Both the position numbers and the translations under genes were made by a program. Positions 12,493-21,166 of a stretch of 25,497 nt of DNA are shown piece by piece. Origin of the DNA: a virus. The notes under the pieces were generated by a model. That model saw only the letters and a list, made by a program, of their open reading frames with translations. It had not been told where the DNA came from and ran no database searches. Location: IMG/VR virus record IMGVR_UViG_3300006914_000022, positions 1 to 25,497 of that record. One strand, given 5' to 3'. The stretch's first letter is position 1. Each line of letters opens with the position of its first letter.

Positions 12493-12549
12493 AAAAGGGA
12501 GATGTGAAAAGAGGGCGGTATTTAAAAACAATAAGAGGGAGGAGAAAAC

Positions 12550-13227
12550 ATGCAACTTTTTAGGCTGATGGGAACACCGGACAGGATGATCGCCTTCGAT
12601 GAATTGCCGCAGGATCTAATTGAAGGATTGGACATGCATGACGAATCCAGGATGCCCCGTCATTGGAAAGAGTTCATTGGTATTCGGGAAAAGAAAATCA
12701 ACATTCCGCCGGACCGGGATCCCCTCACGGGAACAATCAGGACTTTCCCCGCGCTCATTCAGAAGGCCCCCTATACCTTCATCATCGATAAAGAGATGAA
12801 CCGGGACAATGAGCGTTGGGAACAGATTGAAAGCTATGTGAAGCGGACCGCGCCCAAGGATTTCCGATTGATGGATAGATTGGTGGATATGGCCAAGCCC
12901 TTATCCCCAGATGTTCATACAGACCCGACGTTGGAGCCGGAAGAGGTGGTGGTGATTCCCCTGAATCATGTCGTGCAGTCGGAGCCGACGGAGGCCACGG
13001 TTCAGATTGTTCCTCCTGCGCTGGTGCCTGATCCCGTGAAAGCGGTCCCGCCGGCCATTCCGGCAAAGGTATCTGACGAGGGGCCGCTTAAAATCAGTTT
13101 TCGTCCGGCGAAAGATCCCATGCGGACCTGTGATCTGTGTGAGCAGGAGAAAGGCGGTCGTGAATTTTCCACGCGGCAATCTTTCAAAAATCATTACAAA
13201 ACGATGCATGAAAAGGAAAAGGTCTAA
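12550..13227 (+). CDS. Protein with C-terminal C2H2 zinc finger, 225 aa
   Basis: Residues 1-120 are mixed, ordinary globular sequence with no recognised domain; 125-180 are a Pro/Val-rich linker. The end is a classical C2H2 finger: C194-x2-C197-x8-F206-x5-F212-x2-H215-x4-H220. Both hydrophobic core positions and the His spacing match eukaryotic-type fingers; only the knuckle-to-Phe gap is longer than the common three. GGGAGGAG precedes the ATG. Likely nucleic-acid binding or protein-protein contact; the target is unknown. Confidence 0.7.
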   Translation: MQLFRLMGTPDRMIAFDELPQDLIEGLDMHDESRMPRHWKEFIGIREKKINIPPDRDPLTGTIRTFPALIQKAPYTFIIDKEMNRDNERWEQIESYVKRTAPKDFRLMDRLVDMAKPLSPDVHTDPTLEPEEVVVIPLNHVVQSEPTEATVQIVPPALVPDPVKAVPPAIPAKVSDEGPLKISFRPAKDPMRTCDLCEQEKGGREFSTRQSFKNHYKTMHEKEKV

Positions 13228-13236
13228 GGAGGAGTC

Positions 13237-13620
13237 ATGAAACGGATTGTTCTTTTTCTGACGGCGGTCGGGATGGGCGCTCTTTGCCATGCAGCTCCTC
13301 CTGTATCAGAAGCGCCCATCAGCGCAGTCGGAACGCCGACGACGATATCCATTGATAATAGCACGCTGACCAAGGTCCCTAGTTCACAAACCAGTGGGAG
13401 AATTGGTGTCTTCGTTGATAATCCGGCGACCAATAGCGGGAAGATGGTGGGCTTCTTCGGCAACTGTACCAGCACCGCTCTTGCCAATACCATCCGCCCC
13501 ATTGAAATTGCTCCGGGCACGAATTCAACTTATTTCCCAATTCGAGAAGATGTGTGTTTATGGCTGATCACCACGAATGGGAGCGCTGAGAATCTGCATT
13601 ACCAGGAGGTCAAGCAGTGA
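13237..13620 (+). CDS. Secreted, appendage-like protein 1, 127 aa
   Basis: AAGGAGG lies before the ATG. Residues 1-19 are a textbook Sec signal (MKR, hydrophobic core, CHA cleavage site before APP). The mature part is beta-rich, with two cysteines near residues 77 and 108 that could form a disulfide once exported, and an end resembling small phage head or tail accessory proteins (PIREDVCLWL). The first of four signal-bearing genes in a row; overlaps the next by four bases (GTGA). A periplasmic or surface location is inferred from the signal. Confidence 0.7.
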   Translation: MKRIVLFLTAVGMGALCHAAPPVSEAPISAVGTPTTISIDNSTLTKVPSSQTSGRIGVFVDNPATNSGKMVGFFGNCTSTALANTIRPIEIAPGTNSTYFPIREDVCLWLITTNGSAENLHYQEVKQ

Positions 13621-14537
13621 AAAAGCTCCTTTTACTCGGAGCGCTCTTCTTGGGAGGGAAGGCGTGGGCTTTGACATATGACAGCGGGGCTGCGGCCGGT
13701 ATGGGCGTCAGTGGGGGGATTACCGGCGGAACACAGGGGTCTGTTTTGTTTGTCAGTACGGGCGCGATTTTAGGTCAGAATAATAGCCAATTCTTTTGGA
13801 GCGAACCCAACGCCTATTTGGGAATCAGCACCGGCACTCCCCAAGCTACATTGGACGTGCAGGGAAGTCGCCGTTGGAAGGCCACTGTCTATACAACGAC
13901 CTCATCCGTGGCCGCAACCGATTCTGTGGTGCTGGCCTCTGCCTCCACAAATGGGATTCAGTTCACTCTGCCCGGCGCATCTACGGCGACCGTTGGGCGC
14001 GTGATCGACTTCTACCGCATCGATGCCAGCACCCAGCTTTGCACCATTATCCCGGCCGGCGGGGATACCATCAACAGCCTGACCTCTAAATCATTGAACG
14101 GCATGTGGCAGGCTGTCCGGATTACCGGAGTTTCGGCTTCCCAATGGCTGGCGGAAGATACGGAGCCCCGCCAGATCAGTTTTGAAATTGATGGGGGCGG
14201 ATCCACCATCACAACGGGGTTCAAGTCTATGGTCCGCGTCCCCTACGACATGATTGTGACTGGATGGGTGGTTCATAGTGAGGATACGGCGGGGGCCGGA
14301 ACGGGTTCCATCGTGGTGGACATCTGGTGCGACACCGAGGCGAACTTTCCCCCCACCGTGGCGGATACTATTGCGGGCTCGGAAAAGCCCACGGTCACAG
14401 CCTCTAACAAAGGCCAGGATGTGAGCCTAACGAGCTTCAATCGCTTCATTGCGGCCGGGGCTGTTTGCGGGGCCAATGTGGACTCCGTGACGACCTTTAC
14501 CAAGGTCAATGTGGCGATCTACGGGACAGCGCGATGA
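13617..14537 (+). CDS. Secreted tail-fibre-like protein 2, 306 aa
   Basis: GTG start overlapping the previous stop. Signal peptide 1-18 ends in AWA. After a Gly-rich stretch comes LGISTGTPQATLDVQGS (residues ~68-84), a tail-fibre and S74-chaperone-like pattern. The last ~115 residues form a beta-domain with GSIVVDIW and DSVTTFTKVNVAIYG, of the type seen at the ends of viral receptor-binding proteins. A tail-fibre architecture with a Sec signal is odd, since virion proteins are normally assembled in the cytoplasm. It may be displayed on the infected cell, or the signal may be a hydrophobic anchor. Confidence 0.65.
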   Translation: MKKLLLLGALFLGGKAWALTYDSGAAAGMGVSGGITGGTQGSVLFVSTGAILGQNNSQFFWSEPNAYLGISTGTPQATLDVQGSRRWKATVYTTTSSVAATDSVVLASASTNGIQFTLPGASTATVGRVIDFYRIDASTQLCTIIPAGGDTINSLTSKSLNGMWQAVRITGVSASQWLAEDTEPRQISFEIDGGGSTITTGFKSMVRVPYDMIVTGWVVHSEDTAGAGTGSIVVDIWCDTEANFPPTVADTIAGSEKPTVTASNKGQDVSLTSFNRFIAAGAVCGANVDSVTTFTKVNVAIYGTAR

Positions 14538-14956
14538 CCTGCAAAAAGCTCTTCTTCGCCACCGTCCTCGCGCTCTCTCTGACCCTCAACGTTAGGGCCA
14601 TCTTCACGTCTACCCTCACCACAGACCAATTGGGGTCTCATCTCATCCGTCTCTTGAACCGTGGCTTCTCCCAGGGGATTTTCACCACGGATGAGCAGAT
14701 GGCCTTCATGCGGCTGTTCTACAAGGCGGCCATCGACTACATCAATAACGGGGCGTTCGACACCCCGGCCAACCGCAAGATCGCCGTCAGGGATATGGTC
14801 CGCCTTTTGTGGCAACAGCAAACGGGTCAAGACCCCACACAGGGCACGGTAGCCATCTCGACTTCGCCTCATCATGCGTTCATCCGGCACTTCTTGCAAG
14901 GCGTGAACATCCAGGCGTCCACGACGACGATCTTCGGAGTTGAAGATGAGAATTAA
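14534..14956 (+). CDS. Secreted helical protein 3, 140 aa
   Basis: ATG 14534 overlaps the previous stop (ATGA); the frame is open further upstream, but that part is a shadow. Residues 1-22 are a Sec signal with VRA cleavage. The mature protein is mostly helical (LGSHLIRLLNRGFSQG, then TTDEQMAFMRLFYKAAID) with a polar C-terminus and no cysteine. Helical, unlike its beta-rich neighbours, so it may be a partner or chaperone for them. No family is recognised. Confidence 0.65.
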   Translation: MTCKKLFFATVLALSLTLNVRAIFTSTLTTDQLGSHLIRLLNRGFSQGIFTTDEQMAFMRLFYKAAIDYINNGAFDTPANRKIAVRDMVRLLWQQQTGQDPTQGTVAISTSPHHAFIRHFLQGVNIQASTTTIFGVEDEN

Positions 14957-16052
14957 ACAGGGGCTTCTCTCGCTTTCATTTCTCGGGCTGGCCATCCTTG
15001 CTCGGGCCGGAGTGGTGACGGATGGTCTTTGGTATCCAGAAACTTCCTGGCTGGCGAAGCCGTCCTTTGCTTCTTTGAATTTGATTGATGCTACGGGAGA
15101 GGAATCTGGTTGTGTTTTTAGAGTCCCGAAAACCGGGTCTATTCATAAAGTGGGGATTCGTTTTGGGACTGTGACAACTGCGGATCCGATGGGGATTGGA
15201 CTCGAAACTGTTTCCGCCGCCGGGTATCCCACAGGCACGGAATATGGTGGTTCAAGTTCCGGGACTATCACCATCGCAAACGTCACTTCAAATGCTTTCC
15301 GATTGACCACGCTGGGCGTGGATGCATCTGCCACAGCGGGAGACATCATCGCTTACACCGTTTCATTTACAAGCACCGTCGGAAGCGTCAATATCGCCGG
15401 GCCAGGAACGAATGTCCGTAATCCGGGCATATCGTATTATGTGGCTTTCAATGGAACCCCGGTTTGGAGCCGGTCCAGTGCCCAATGCATTCTTGCTCTT
15501 GAATATTCGGATGGAAGCTATGGTTATAGCGATGAACTCGCTTTCCCCTATGGGACAACTACGAATGTCGCCTTTTCTTCTACGACAAACCCAAATGAAC
15601 GCGGATTGAAATTTCAGATTCCATTCGCTGCCAGTGTCGCGGGCGTTTCTTTTTACACATCCGCAGCGATAGGTCCATCGACTGTTACTTTCTATGATTC
15701 AGACGGTACGACAATCCTCAGTCAAGTTAATGTTGACACGAATACCGTAATAACCGGGACCGGGAATCAGTTCTATATCGATTTTCCAACTGCCGTGGCG
15801 GTTTTGGCAAACACGAATTATAGGATTGGTTTGCGGGCGATCAATACCAATAACACATCTTTAAATGATTTGACAGTTCCAACTGTCAATGCTTTGGATC
15901 AGATGAGTGCTGGACAGAACTTCATGCTTACGACTCGTCAAAATGCGGGGGCATGGACGGATACTACAACGCAAAGGCCAGAGATGTTTTTGCGAATAAC
16001 AAACCTTTCGAGTGGCGGTGGCGGAGGAGCTTTTTCATATGGCTCGCCCTAG
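14946..16052 (+). CDS. Secreted beta-rich protein 4, 368 aa
   Basis: ATG 14946 with GGAG seven bases upstream overlaps the previous gene by 11 bases (an in-frame TTG six bases earlier is less likely). Residues 1-21 are a Sec signal ending in ARA. The mature part is Ser/Thr/Gly/Asn-rich, with two similar beta-sandwich-like halves (about 30-185 and 186-355), each with an FRVP/FQIP strand near its start followed by a long run of strands. It ends in SGGGGGAFSYG. Surface or virion adhesin is the best guess. Codon use is less GC-rich than in the neighbouring genes. Confidence 0.65.
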   Translation: MRIKQGLLSLSFLGLAILARAGVVTDGLWYPETSWLAKPSFASLNLIDATGEESGCVFRVPKTGSIHKVGIRFGTVTTADPMGIGLETVSAAGYPTGTEYGGSSSGTITIANVTSNAFRLTTLGVDASATAGDIIAYTVSFTSTVGSVNIAGPGTNVRNPGISYYVAFNGTPVWSRSSAQCILALEYSDGSYGYSDELAFPYGTTTNVAFSSTTNPNERGLKFQIPFAASVAGVSFYTSAAIGPSTVTFYDSDGTTILSQVNVDTNTVITGTGNQFYIDFPTAVAVLANTNYRIGLRAINTNNTSLNDLTVPTVNALDQMSAGQNFMLTTRQNAGAWTDTTTQRPEMFLRITNLSSGGGGGAFSYGSP

Positions 16053-16104
16053 ACTCTGCCCCATTTCTCTTTTTTCCCCTGCTTCTTGGGCGGGTGCTGC
16101 CAAT

Positions 16105-16110
16105 AGGAGG
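16105..16110 (+). promoter_or_regulatory. Ribosome site that points to an AUU start
   Basis: AGGAGG here is five bases from ATT 16116 but 20 bases from the first ATG (16131) and 14 from the only CTG (16125). The ATT, in frame, adds five residues (MNFLV) that give the usual N-terminus of this protein type. A rare AUU initiation codon is therefore the best reading. Confidence 0.55.
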
Positions 16111-16115
16111 CTTCC

Positions 16116-17018
16116 ATTAATTTTCTGGTAATGCAGCAGGAGCTTTCGGACCGCCTGGCGGCCTACGATCAAACTGTTTCCGCTGATGCAACCAAACTGA
16201 AGCGTTGGTTGAATATGGCGCAGCAGGACATCACCAGCAAAGCCAACTGGCCCTTCATGATCGCCAATGAGATCGTGCAGACAGTGGCGGATATCACGAC
16301 GGGAACGGTGACGATCAGCGATGCGAGCACGGCTCTGACCTTCAGCAGCGGGCCATCGGTTTCGGTGGCGAACTGGTTCATCAAATTTTCCACTTCCAAT
16401 AATTGGTACCAGATTTCTTCTCACACGGCCGCCTCGACCTCGGCCACGCTGACCACAGCCCTGGGTGAGGGAGGCAATATCAGCGCTGGAACCTATAAGC
16501 TCCGCAAACTTTTCTATAAGACCTCGACTCCTCTGGATGGGATCTTGGATATGAAGCAGTTCGTGACCCCGGTCCGGTTGGAGAGCGTTTCCCCCTTTGT
16601 CGGAGACATTTTCCTGCCGCTCTATTGGGACTCTGGGACGGTTTATAAATATATCAGCAGTCCTTACAGCTCCACAGACGGGCTTCAGTTCTCGTTTGTA
16701 TATTCCCCATCCAGCGTCCAGAACATCATGGTAAGGGGAATCAAAAAGCTTTCGGATCTTTCCAGCGATACCGACACCTCCATAATCCCCGCGCGCTGGC
16801 ATTCCGCGATTGTGGACCTTGCGAGTTTTTATGGGTTCTCTTCTCTGGACGATACCCGCGCCACCGAATTCTACGGCAAAGCGAACACCGGCATCGAAGA
16901 CATGCGTCGGACCTATACCCCGGATCTGGGACGGCACCGGATTATGAGGTCCGTTGATTCCGGGGTGCTCATGGATCCCGCCTACAATCTGCCGTCGAAT
17001 TATGGGAAGCCCATGTGA
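16116..17018 (+). CDS. Head-tail adaptor / short-tail connector protein, 300 aa
   Basis: Joins portal to tail hub. The N-terminal helical part (QQELSDRLAAYD, then KLKRWLNMAQQDITSKANWP) is the typical opening of adaptor or tail-tubular-A-like proteins in podoviruses. An inserted beta-domain (about 50-190) and a C-terminal helical segment follow. The start is taken as ATT 16116 on ribosome-site spacing; ATG 16131 would give 295 residues. The stop overlaps the next GTG. It lies directly before the stabilisation protein, as expected. The exact family was not confirmed. Confidence 0.65.
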   Translation: MNFLVMQQELSDRLAAYDQTVSADATKLKRWLNMAQQDITSKANWPFMIANEIVQTVADITTGTVTISDASTALTFSSGPSVSVANWFIKFSTSNNWYQISSHTAASTSATLTTALGEGGNISAGTYKLRKLFYKTSTPLDGILDMKQFVTPVRLESVSPFVGDIFLPLYWDSGTVYKYISSPYSSTDGLQFSFVYSPSSVQNIMVRGIKKLSDLSSDTDTSIIPARWHSAIVDLASFYGFSSLDDTRATEFYGKANTGIEDMRRTYTPDLGRHRIMRSVDSGVLMDPAYNLPSNYGKPM

Positions 17019-18535
17019 GGCGTAGTAAGGCGCTCCGCTTCTTTGATTTTTCTGGCGGCCTCAATACCAAGGCCTCGTCGACCTCTCTTGGGTATAACGA
17101 GGCCATTGATCTTCAGAACATCAACCTTTTGCCCTCCCATGATCAGAAGAAGTGTGGATTTCAAAAACGGCTTGGGAATACAGCGTTCAATTCTTCTGCG
17201 ATGGTTGGGACGACGACCGCGATAACAGGGCTTGGATATTTCAGAAAGTCTGGTGGAACGGACTTTCTCGTTGCTACGGCCGGGACAAAGGTGTTTGAGT
17301 CCTCGAACTTGGACGGAACGATGAACGACATCACCGGCGCCGTCACAGTCACTACTGGCCAGGACAAGATTTGGACGGCCTCCACGATGAATGATCTGAT
17401 GATCTTGGCGGGAGGCGCGCCTGACGCGCCGATCAAATATAGCGGATCCGGCAATGCCGCCGCTCTCGGCGGGTCCCCGGTCAGCGCAAATTTCGGCATT
17501 GCCGCGAACAACAGGTTCTTCATCGGGAACACGTCAGCCAATCCCTCCCGTATTTATTGGTCTATTTTGGGGAACCCGGAGGACTGGAGTTCCACCGGCT
17601 CCGGCTCACAGGATGTTCAGACGAACGATGGAGACGTTTTGATCGGAGCCGCAGTTTTGGGAACGGACAACATGCTTCTCTTCAAACAAAACTCAATCCA
17701 TAACCTTGTCATTCGCACGTCTCCATTCCCGCTGTTCCCTCTTTTCCGGAACGTCGGCGCGGTTTCCAAGCGCGGCATTGTGACTGTTGATGGGATTACC
17801 TATTTCATTACGCCTCAGCCGCGCATGAAGGCCACGGACGGGACAAAGATCATTGATTTTCCGGACACCATCGATAACGTTTGGGATGGACTCACGAAGA
17901 ACCGTCTTCAATATATCCACGGTGTTTACTATCCCAAATATCGCCAGATCATGTGGTTTTGCTCCAACTCTTCTTCAACGCACAATTACTGCATTATCTG
18001 GGACCTCAACCGGAAGTGTTGGTTGCGGCATACGACCGGATATTCCATGAACACCTCCATCATCGCCCAGGACTATCTTCTCTACGCGGGCGCCTACAAT
18101 GGGAAGGTCTATAAACAGGACGCGGCGAGCACTTACACAGATGCCTCGGAAACATCTCCGGGAGCCATCAACGCCTATTTTCGGTCCGGCTGGTACGATT
18201 TAGAAACCATGATCCAGGCCAAAAATGTCCCCTACATTGACGTGAACTTTACAGTTCAGTCGTCGGGAACTTTCGATTTTGGGATTGCCTATGATTTCGC
18301 CACGCTGACGGCTAACACCTCCATCCCGATGTTGGGCAGTGGAGACAAATGGGGAACGATGTTGTGGGGCGTTGGCCTATGGGGAAACCCCACCGACAAA
18401 AACAAACTTATTTTCACGAAGGGCAAGGGAAAGTTTGTTCAATTTTTCATGAGGAATAACAATGCGGGCGAGAGTTTCATTTTAAATGGGTTTGAAGTGC
18501 CGATTAAGCCCGATCAGCCGCTGGCCTTTCGTTAG
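17015..18535 (+). CDS. Tail hub / packaged-DNA stabilisation protein (P22 gp10-like), 506 aa
   Basis: Starts at GTG overlapping the previous stop (GTGA). The opening DFSGGLNTK...EAIDLQNI is the hallmark of a large podovirus family of tail-hub or DNA-stabilisation proteins. The body has repeated beta-rich blades with G-x-x-Y/F-W motifs, e.g. RIYWS, MWFCSN, IIWDLNRKCW, suggesting a propeller. Placed between adaptor and fibre genes. Plugs the portal and carries the fibres or spike. Length is normal. Confidence 0.8.
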   Translation: MRRSKALRFFDFSGGLNTKASSTSLGYNEAIDLQNINLLPSHDQKKCGFQKRLGNTAFNSSAMVGTTTAITGLGYFRKSGGTDFLVATAGTKVFESSNLDGTMNDITGAVTVTTGQDKIWTASTMNDLMILAGGAPDAPIKYSGSGNAAALGGSPVSANFGIAANNRFFIGNTSANPSRIYWSILGNPEDWSSTGSGSQDVQTNDGDVLIGAAVLGTDNMLLFKQNSIHNLVIRTSPFPLFPLFRNVGAVSKRGIVTVDGITYFITPQPRMKATDGTKIIDFPDTIDNVWDGLTKNRLQYIHGVYYPKYRQIMWFCSNSSSTHNYCIIWDLNRKCWLRHTTGYSMNTSIIAQDYLLYAGAYNGKVYKQDAASTYTDASETSPGAINAYFRSGWYDLETMIQAKNVPYIDVNFTVQSSGTFDFGIAYDFATLTANTSIPMLGSGDKWGTMLWGVGLWGNPTDKNKLIFTKGKGKFVQFFMRNNNAGESFILNGFEVPIKPDQPLAFR

Positions 18536-18543
18536 GAGGAATC

Positions 18544-19386
18544 ATGTCCACCCTTTCGGTTACGAACACGTTTTCAAGCGGAACCATCGCCGACGCCTCA
18601 CAGGTCAACACCAACTTTACGGACATCACCACCTACATCAACAATCGGAATGCCGGATCGGCCACATGGGACGCGCTCTCCGTCGCCTCCGCCAGCGTGG
18701 TGCCGTTGATCGTTAATAATTCCACGGGGTCTCAGAACATCGCCAACTTCCAGGCCAACGGAAGCAATGCGACGGTCATTGATTCGGTGGGGAAGCTCGG
18801 CGTGGGAACGGCTCCTTCCGCATGGCTGCATGTCAGCGCTTCAACGGGCGCCGGGGAAGCCGCTCGCCTTAATTCATCGTCCAGCAATGGGGCTTATATC
18901 AGTCTTTATTCGGCCGGCACGATTAAGTGGACGTTCGGACATGACTTGGGACAGTCCAGCGGAAATTTCGTTTTCAGGGATGAGGTCAACTCTCTTAATA
19001 AATTCATTGTGAGTGCCGCTACTGGGGGCGAGGCCGTTATATTGAATTCTGGTTCTGCCAACGGCGCCTATATTACGCTTCAGAGCGCGGGCGCTACGAA
19101 ATGGACCTTTGGCCATTCTTTGGGACAAGTCTCCGGGGCTTTCGTTTTACGGGATGAGGTCAATTCAAAAAATCGTGTGATTGTGACTACTGCGGGCAGC
19201 ATTCTTCTGACCGATGCCGCCGTGGCAACCACCGCGACGGATGGTTTTGTCTATGTCGGAACATGCGCGGGAGCGCCCAGCGGGGCGGCGACCGCGCAGA
19301 CCGGCCGGGTTGCGCTGGTCTATGACACCACGAACCAGAAGCTGATGGTTTATAACGGAGCATGGAGAGGGGTCACGGTTTCGTAG
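18544..19386 (+). CDS. Tail fibre with internal duplication, 280 aa
   Basis: TTAGGAGG precedes the ATG. The N-terminal ~50 residues (ADASQVNTNFTDITTYINN) are the short trimerising or attachment segment common in phage fibres. Residues 109-157 and 167-214 are two near copies (shared NGAYI, KWTFGH, LGQ, RDEVNS) 58 residues apart. The end, VALVYDTTNQKLMVYNGAWRG, is a widespread fibre C-terminal cap. No intramolecular chaperone was seen. Probably binds or precedes the tailspike. Confidence 0.8.
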   Translation: MSTLSVTNTFSSGTIADASQVNTNFTDITTYINNRNAGSATWDALSVASASVVPLIVNNSTGSQNIANFQANGSNATVIDSVGKLGVGTAPSAWLHVSASTGAGEAARLNSSSSNGAYISLYSAGTIKWTFGHDLGQSSGNFVFRDEVNSLNKFIVSAATGGEAVILNSGSANGAYITLQSAGATKWTFGHSLGQVSGAFVLRDEVNSKNRVIVTTAGSILLTDAAVATTATDGFVYVGTCAGAPSGAATAQTGRVALVYDTTNQKLMVYNGAWRGVTVS

Positions 19387-19389
19387 CCT

Positions 19390-20958
19390 ATGAGCCTCCT
19401 GAATAAAACATTTCAGTTCACGCCGAAAGAGGCTGAGTTGGCCTCAAAGGCCAACATTAATTTCGATGATGTTGTCTCGTTCGCCAACGGGCAATATGAG
19501 GGGGACCTGTTCTATAACGTCAAATCTTATGGGGCCGTGGGAGATGGTAGTACCAATGATACCGCCGCCATTAACTTGGCCATCACGGCCGCGAACGCCG
19601 GGACCAAGCCTCTCTTCTTTCCGCCCGGAACATACACGGTTACTCCTGGTGGATTATCCGAGATCAATGTTTCCATTTTTGCTTCAGAAGCCTTCTTTGA
19701 AGCGGCCGATGCGACGGACAGCCCGCTATTGACCATCCGGTATAACGTCTCGCGGGCCGCCACGAATTCCAGTCCGACGGCGTATATCTGCGATGTCGCC
19801 GGTGTGGTAGGTAATTCTTCCGGTGCTACCACCGGCACCGGGCTCTACGTCAAAGAATCCGCCCGGAATTATTTCAGGGTAAGGCAGGCCAATTGGTTGA
19901 AATACGGCGTTCATTTCGACACCTCCTGGAAGACCGGCGCGCCGATGCCCACCATCTTCGAGAATTATGGATGGTTCAAGCTGGACTCTTGCACGGTGGG
20001 GCTCCAGATTTCCACCCACAACGATAACGCCGGTGTGGCCATCGATTCCAACTATTTTTACATGGGTTCTTCCTTCAATCATTTTACGGCCTGTGTCCGC
20101 ATCAGCGCCGGGACGGACAACTTCAACCAGGTCTATGACAATGTCTTCGAACATGAAATGTTGGAGATTGGCCAGACAGATTCCAACGGGATCGTGTTGA
20201 CAGGAAAGGCCATCAACAACCAATTCATCATCCACAACCAGCGCGGCATCAATGGCGCGGGGAAATATGCCACGACCGACACCAACGCCACCAACAATTT
20301 CTTCAAGATATATACCTGGGTCCCGGGCAACTGGTCCTTCACGAATAATCAGCAGGTCCATACCATGAACGCGCTGGACGGCACCAACAACCAGCAAGGA
20401 CGATCTCGTTATTGGGCGCCGGATGTGGCGACGGCCGTTTCTACGACCATCCCTTCTATCGTCGGGGATACCATTTACCATTCGGATCCCGGCATTGGCG
20501 ATAACTTCGCGTGGGTTTGCACGACCGCTGGAACGCCCGGAACCTGGACCCCGCTCGGCATGAAATCCACAGTGATATGTGGTGGGACAGACACGGTCGG
20601 CCTGACCGCCGGCACTACGCAATATATTTCCGTCTCAGGCCGTCTCGACAACAATACGTCCGCGAACAACGCCAATGATGTGATGCCAGTAAACGGAACT
20701 CTCCGCAACTTTTATGTCCGGACGAACGCTGCGGCGGGAGCGGCAAAGACGGTGACTTTCACGTTGGTGAAGAACAATTCTCTTACGGCCATCGTTCTGA
20801 CTATTTCCGGCGCGTCCGCGACGACAGCCAACGATACCTCCTCCACCCTTTCCATCGCCAAAGGCGACACGCTTTGCTGGGAAATCAAGGACACCGTCGG
20901 CTCTACAGCCGGACTCATTTGCGCCGCGAGTTTTGAACTGTTGGTGGATCCATCTTAA
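19390..20958 (+). CDS. Tailspike with pectate-lyase-3 beta-helix, 522 aa
   Basis: Host-recognition depolymerase or adhesin. Residues 42-61 (YNVKSYGAVGDGSTNDTAAI) match the opening coil of the Pectate_lyase_3 beta-helix, followed by the FFPPGTYTV turn. A short head-binding N-terminus (1-41) comes first. Residues ~160-350 continue the helix (many N, D, T). From about 392 a separate beta-domain begins that resembles C-terminal receptor-binding caps. No ribosome site is obvious; the gene is three bases from the previous stop, so coupling is likely. The sugar it cuts cannot be read from the sequence. Confidence 0.85.
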   Translation: MSLLNKTFQFTPKEAELASKANINFDDVVSFANGQYEGDLFYNVKSYGAVGDGSTNDTAAINLAITAANAGTKPLFFPPGTYTVTPGGLSEINVSIFASEAFFEAADATDSPLLTIRYNVSRAATNSSPTAYICDVAGVVGNSSGATTGTGLYVKESARNYFRVRQANWLKYGVHFDTSWKTGAPMPTIFENYGWFKLDSCTVGLQISTHNDNAGVAIDSNYFYMGSSFNHFTACVRISAGTDNFNQVYDNVFEHEMLEIGQTDSNGIVLTGKAINNQFIIHNQRGINGAGKYATTDTNATNNFFKIYTWVPGNWSFTNNQQVHTMNALDGTNNQQGRSRYWAPDVATAVSTTIPSIVGDTIYHSDPGIGDNFAWVCTTAGTPGTWTPLGMKSTVICGGTDTVGLTAGTTQYISVSGRLDNNTSANNANDVMPVNGTLRNFYVRTNAAAGAAKTVTFTLVKNNSLTAIVLTISGASATTANDTSSTLSIAKGDTLCWEIKDTVGSTAGLICAASFELLVDPS

Positions 20959-20968
20959 AGGGGAGATC

Positions 20969-21166
20969 ATGAAACTGGACAGAAAGTTCTTTGAAGAAAC
21001 AATGGCGAGCAGCAGGCTTGAGCAGGAGAAGGCAAAGGAGGTGTTTCATCGCCATCAAGGGGTAATTAATTTCTGTGAGTACGTTTTGAAGAACTCCGAT
21101 TCTCTAGAGGGAGAAAAGGAGCCCGAAAATGGGTTGGTCCATCAAGAAGCCGCTGGGAAGCAATAA
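20969..21166 (+). CDS. Small helical protein, 65 aa
   Basis: GGGGAG lies before ATG 20969; the frame is open to 20933, but that part reads into the spike gene. The product is charged and almost wholly helical (residues 5-45), with one Cys, then an acidic end. It overlaps the ejection-protein gene by 38 bases. A chaperone for the ejection proteins or a minor virion component is possible; no family is known. Confidence 0.6.
   Translation: MKLDRKFFEETMASSRLEQEKAKEVFHRHQGVINFCEYVLKNSDSLEGEKEPENGLVHQEAAGKQ

Noticed and set aside
16035-16937. 300-codon minus-strand frame
   Set aside because: Antisense of the adaptor gene; no motif and no ribosome site.
19726-20622. 298-codon minus-strand frame
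   Set aside because: Antisense of the tailspike beta-helix; Gly/Val/Arg-rich shadow composition.
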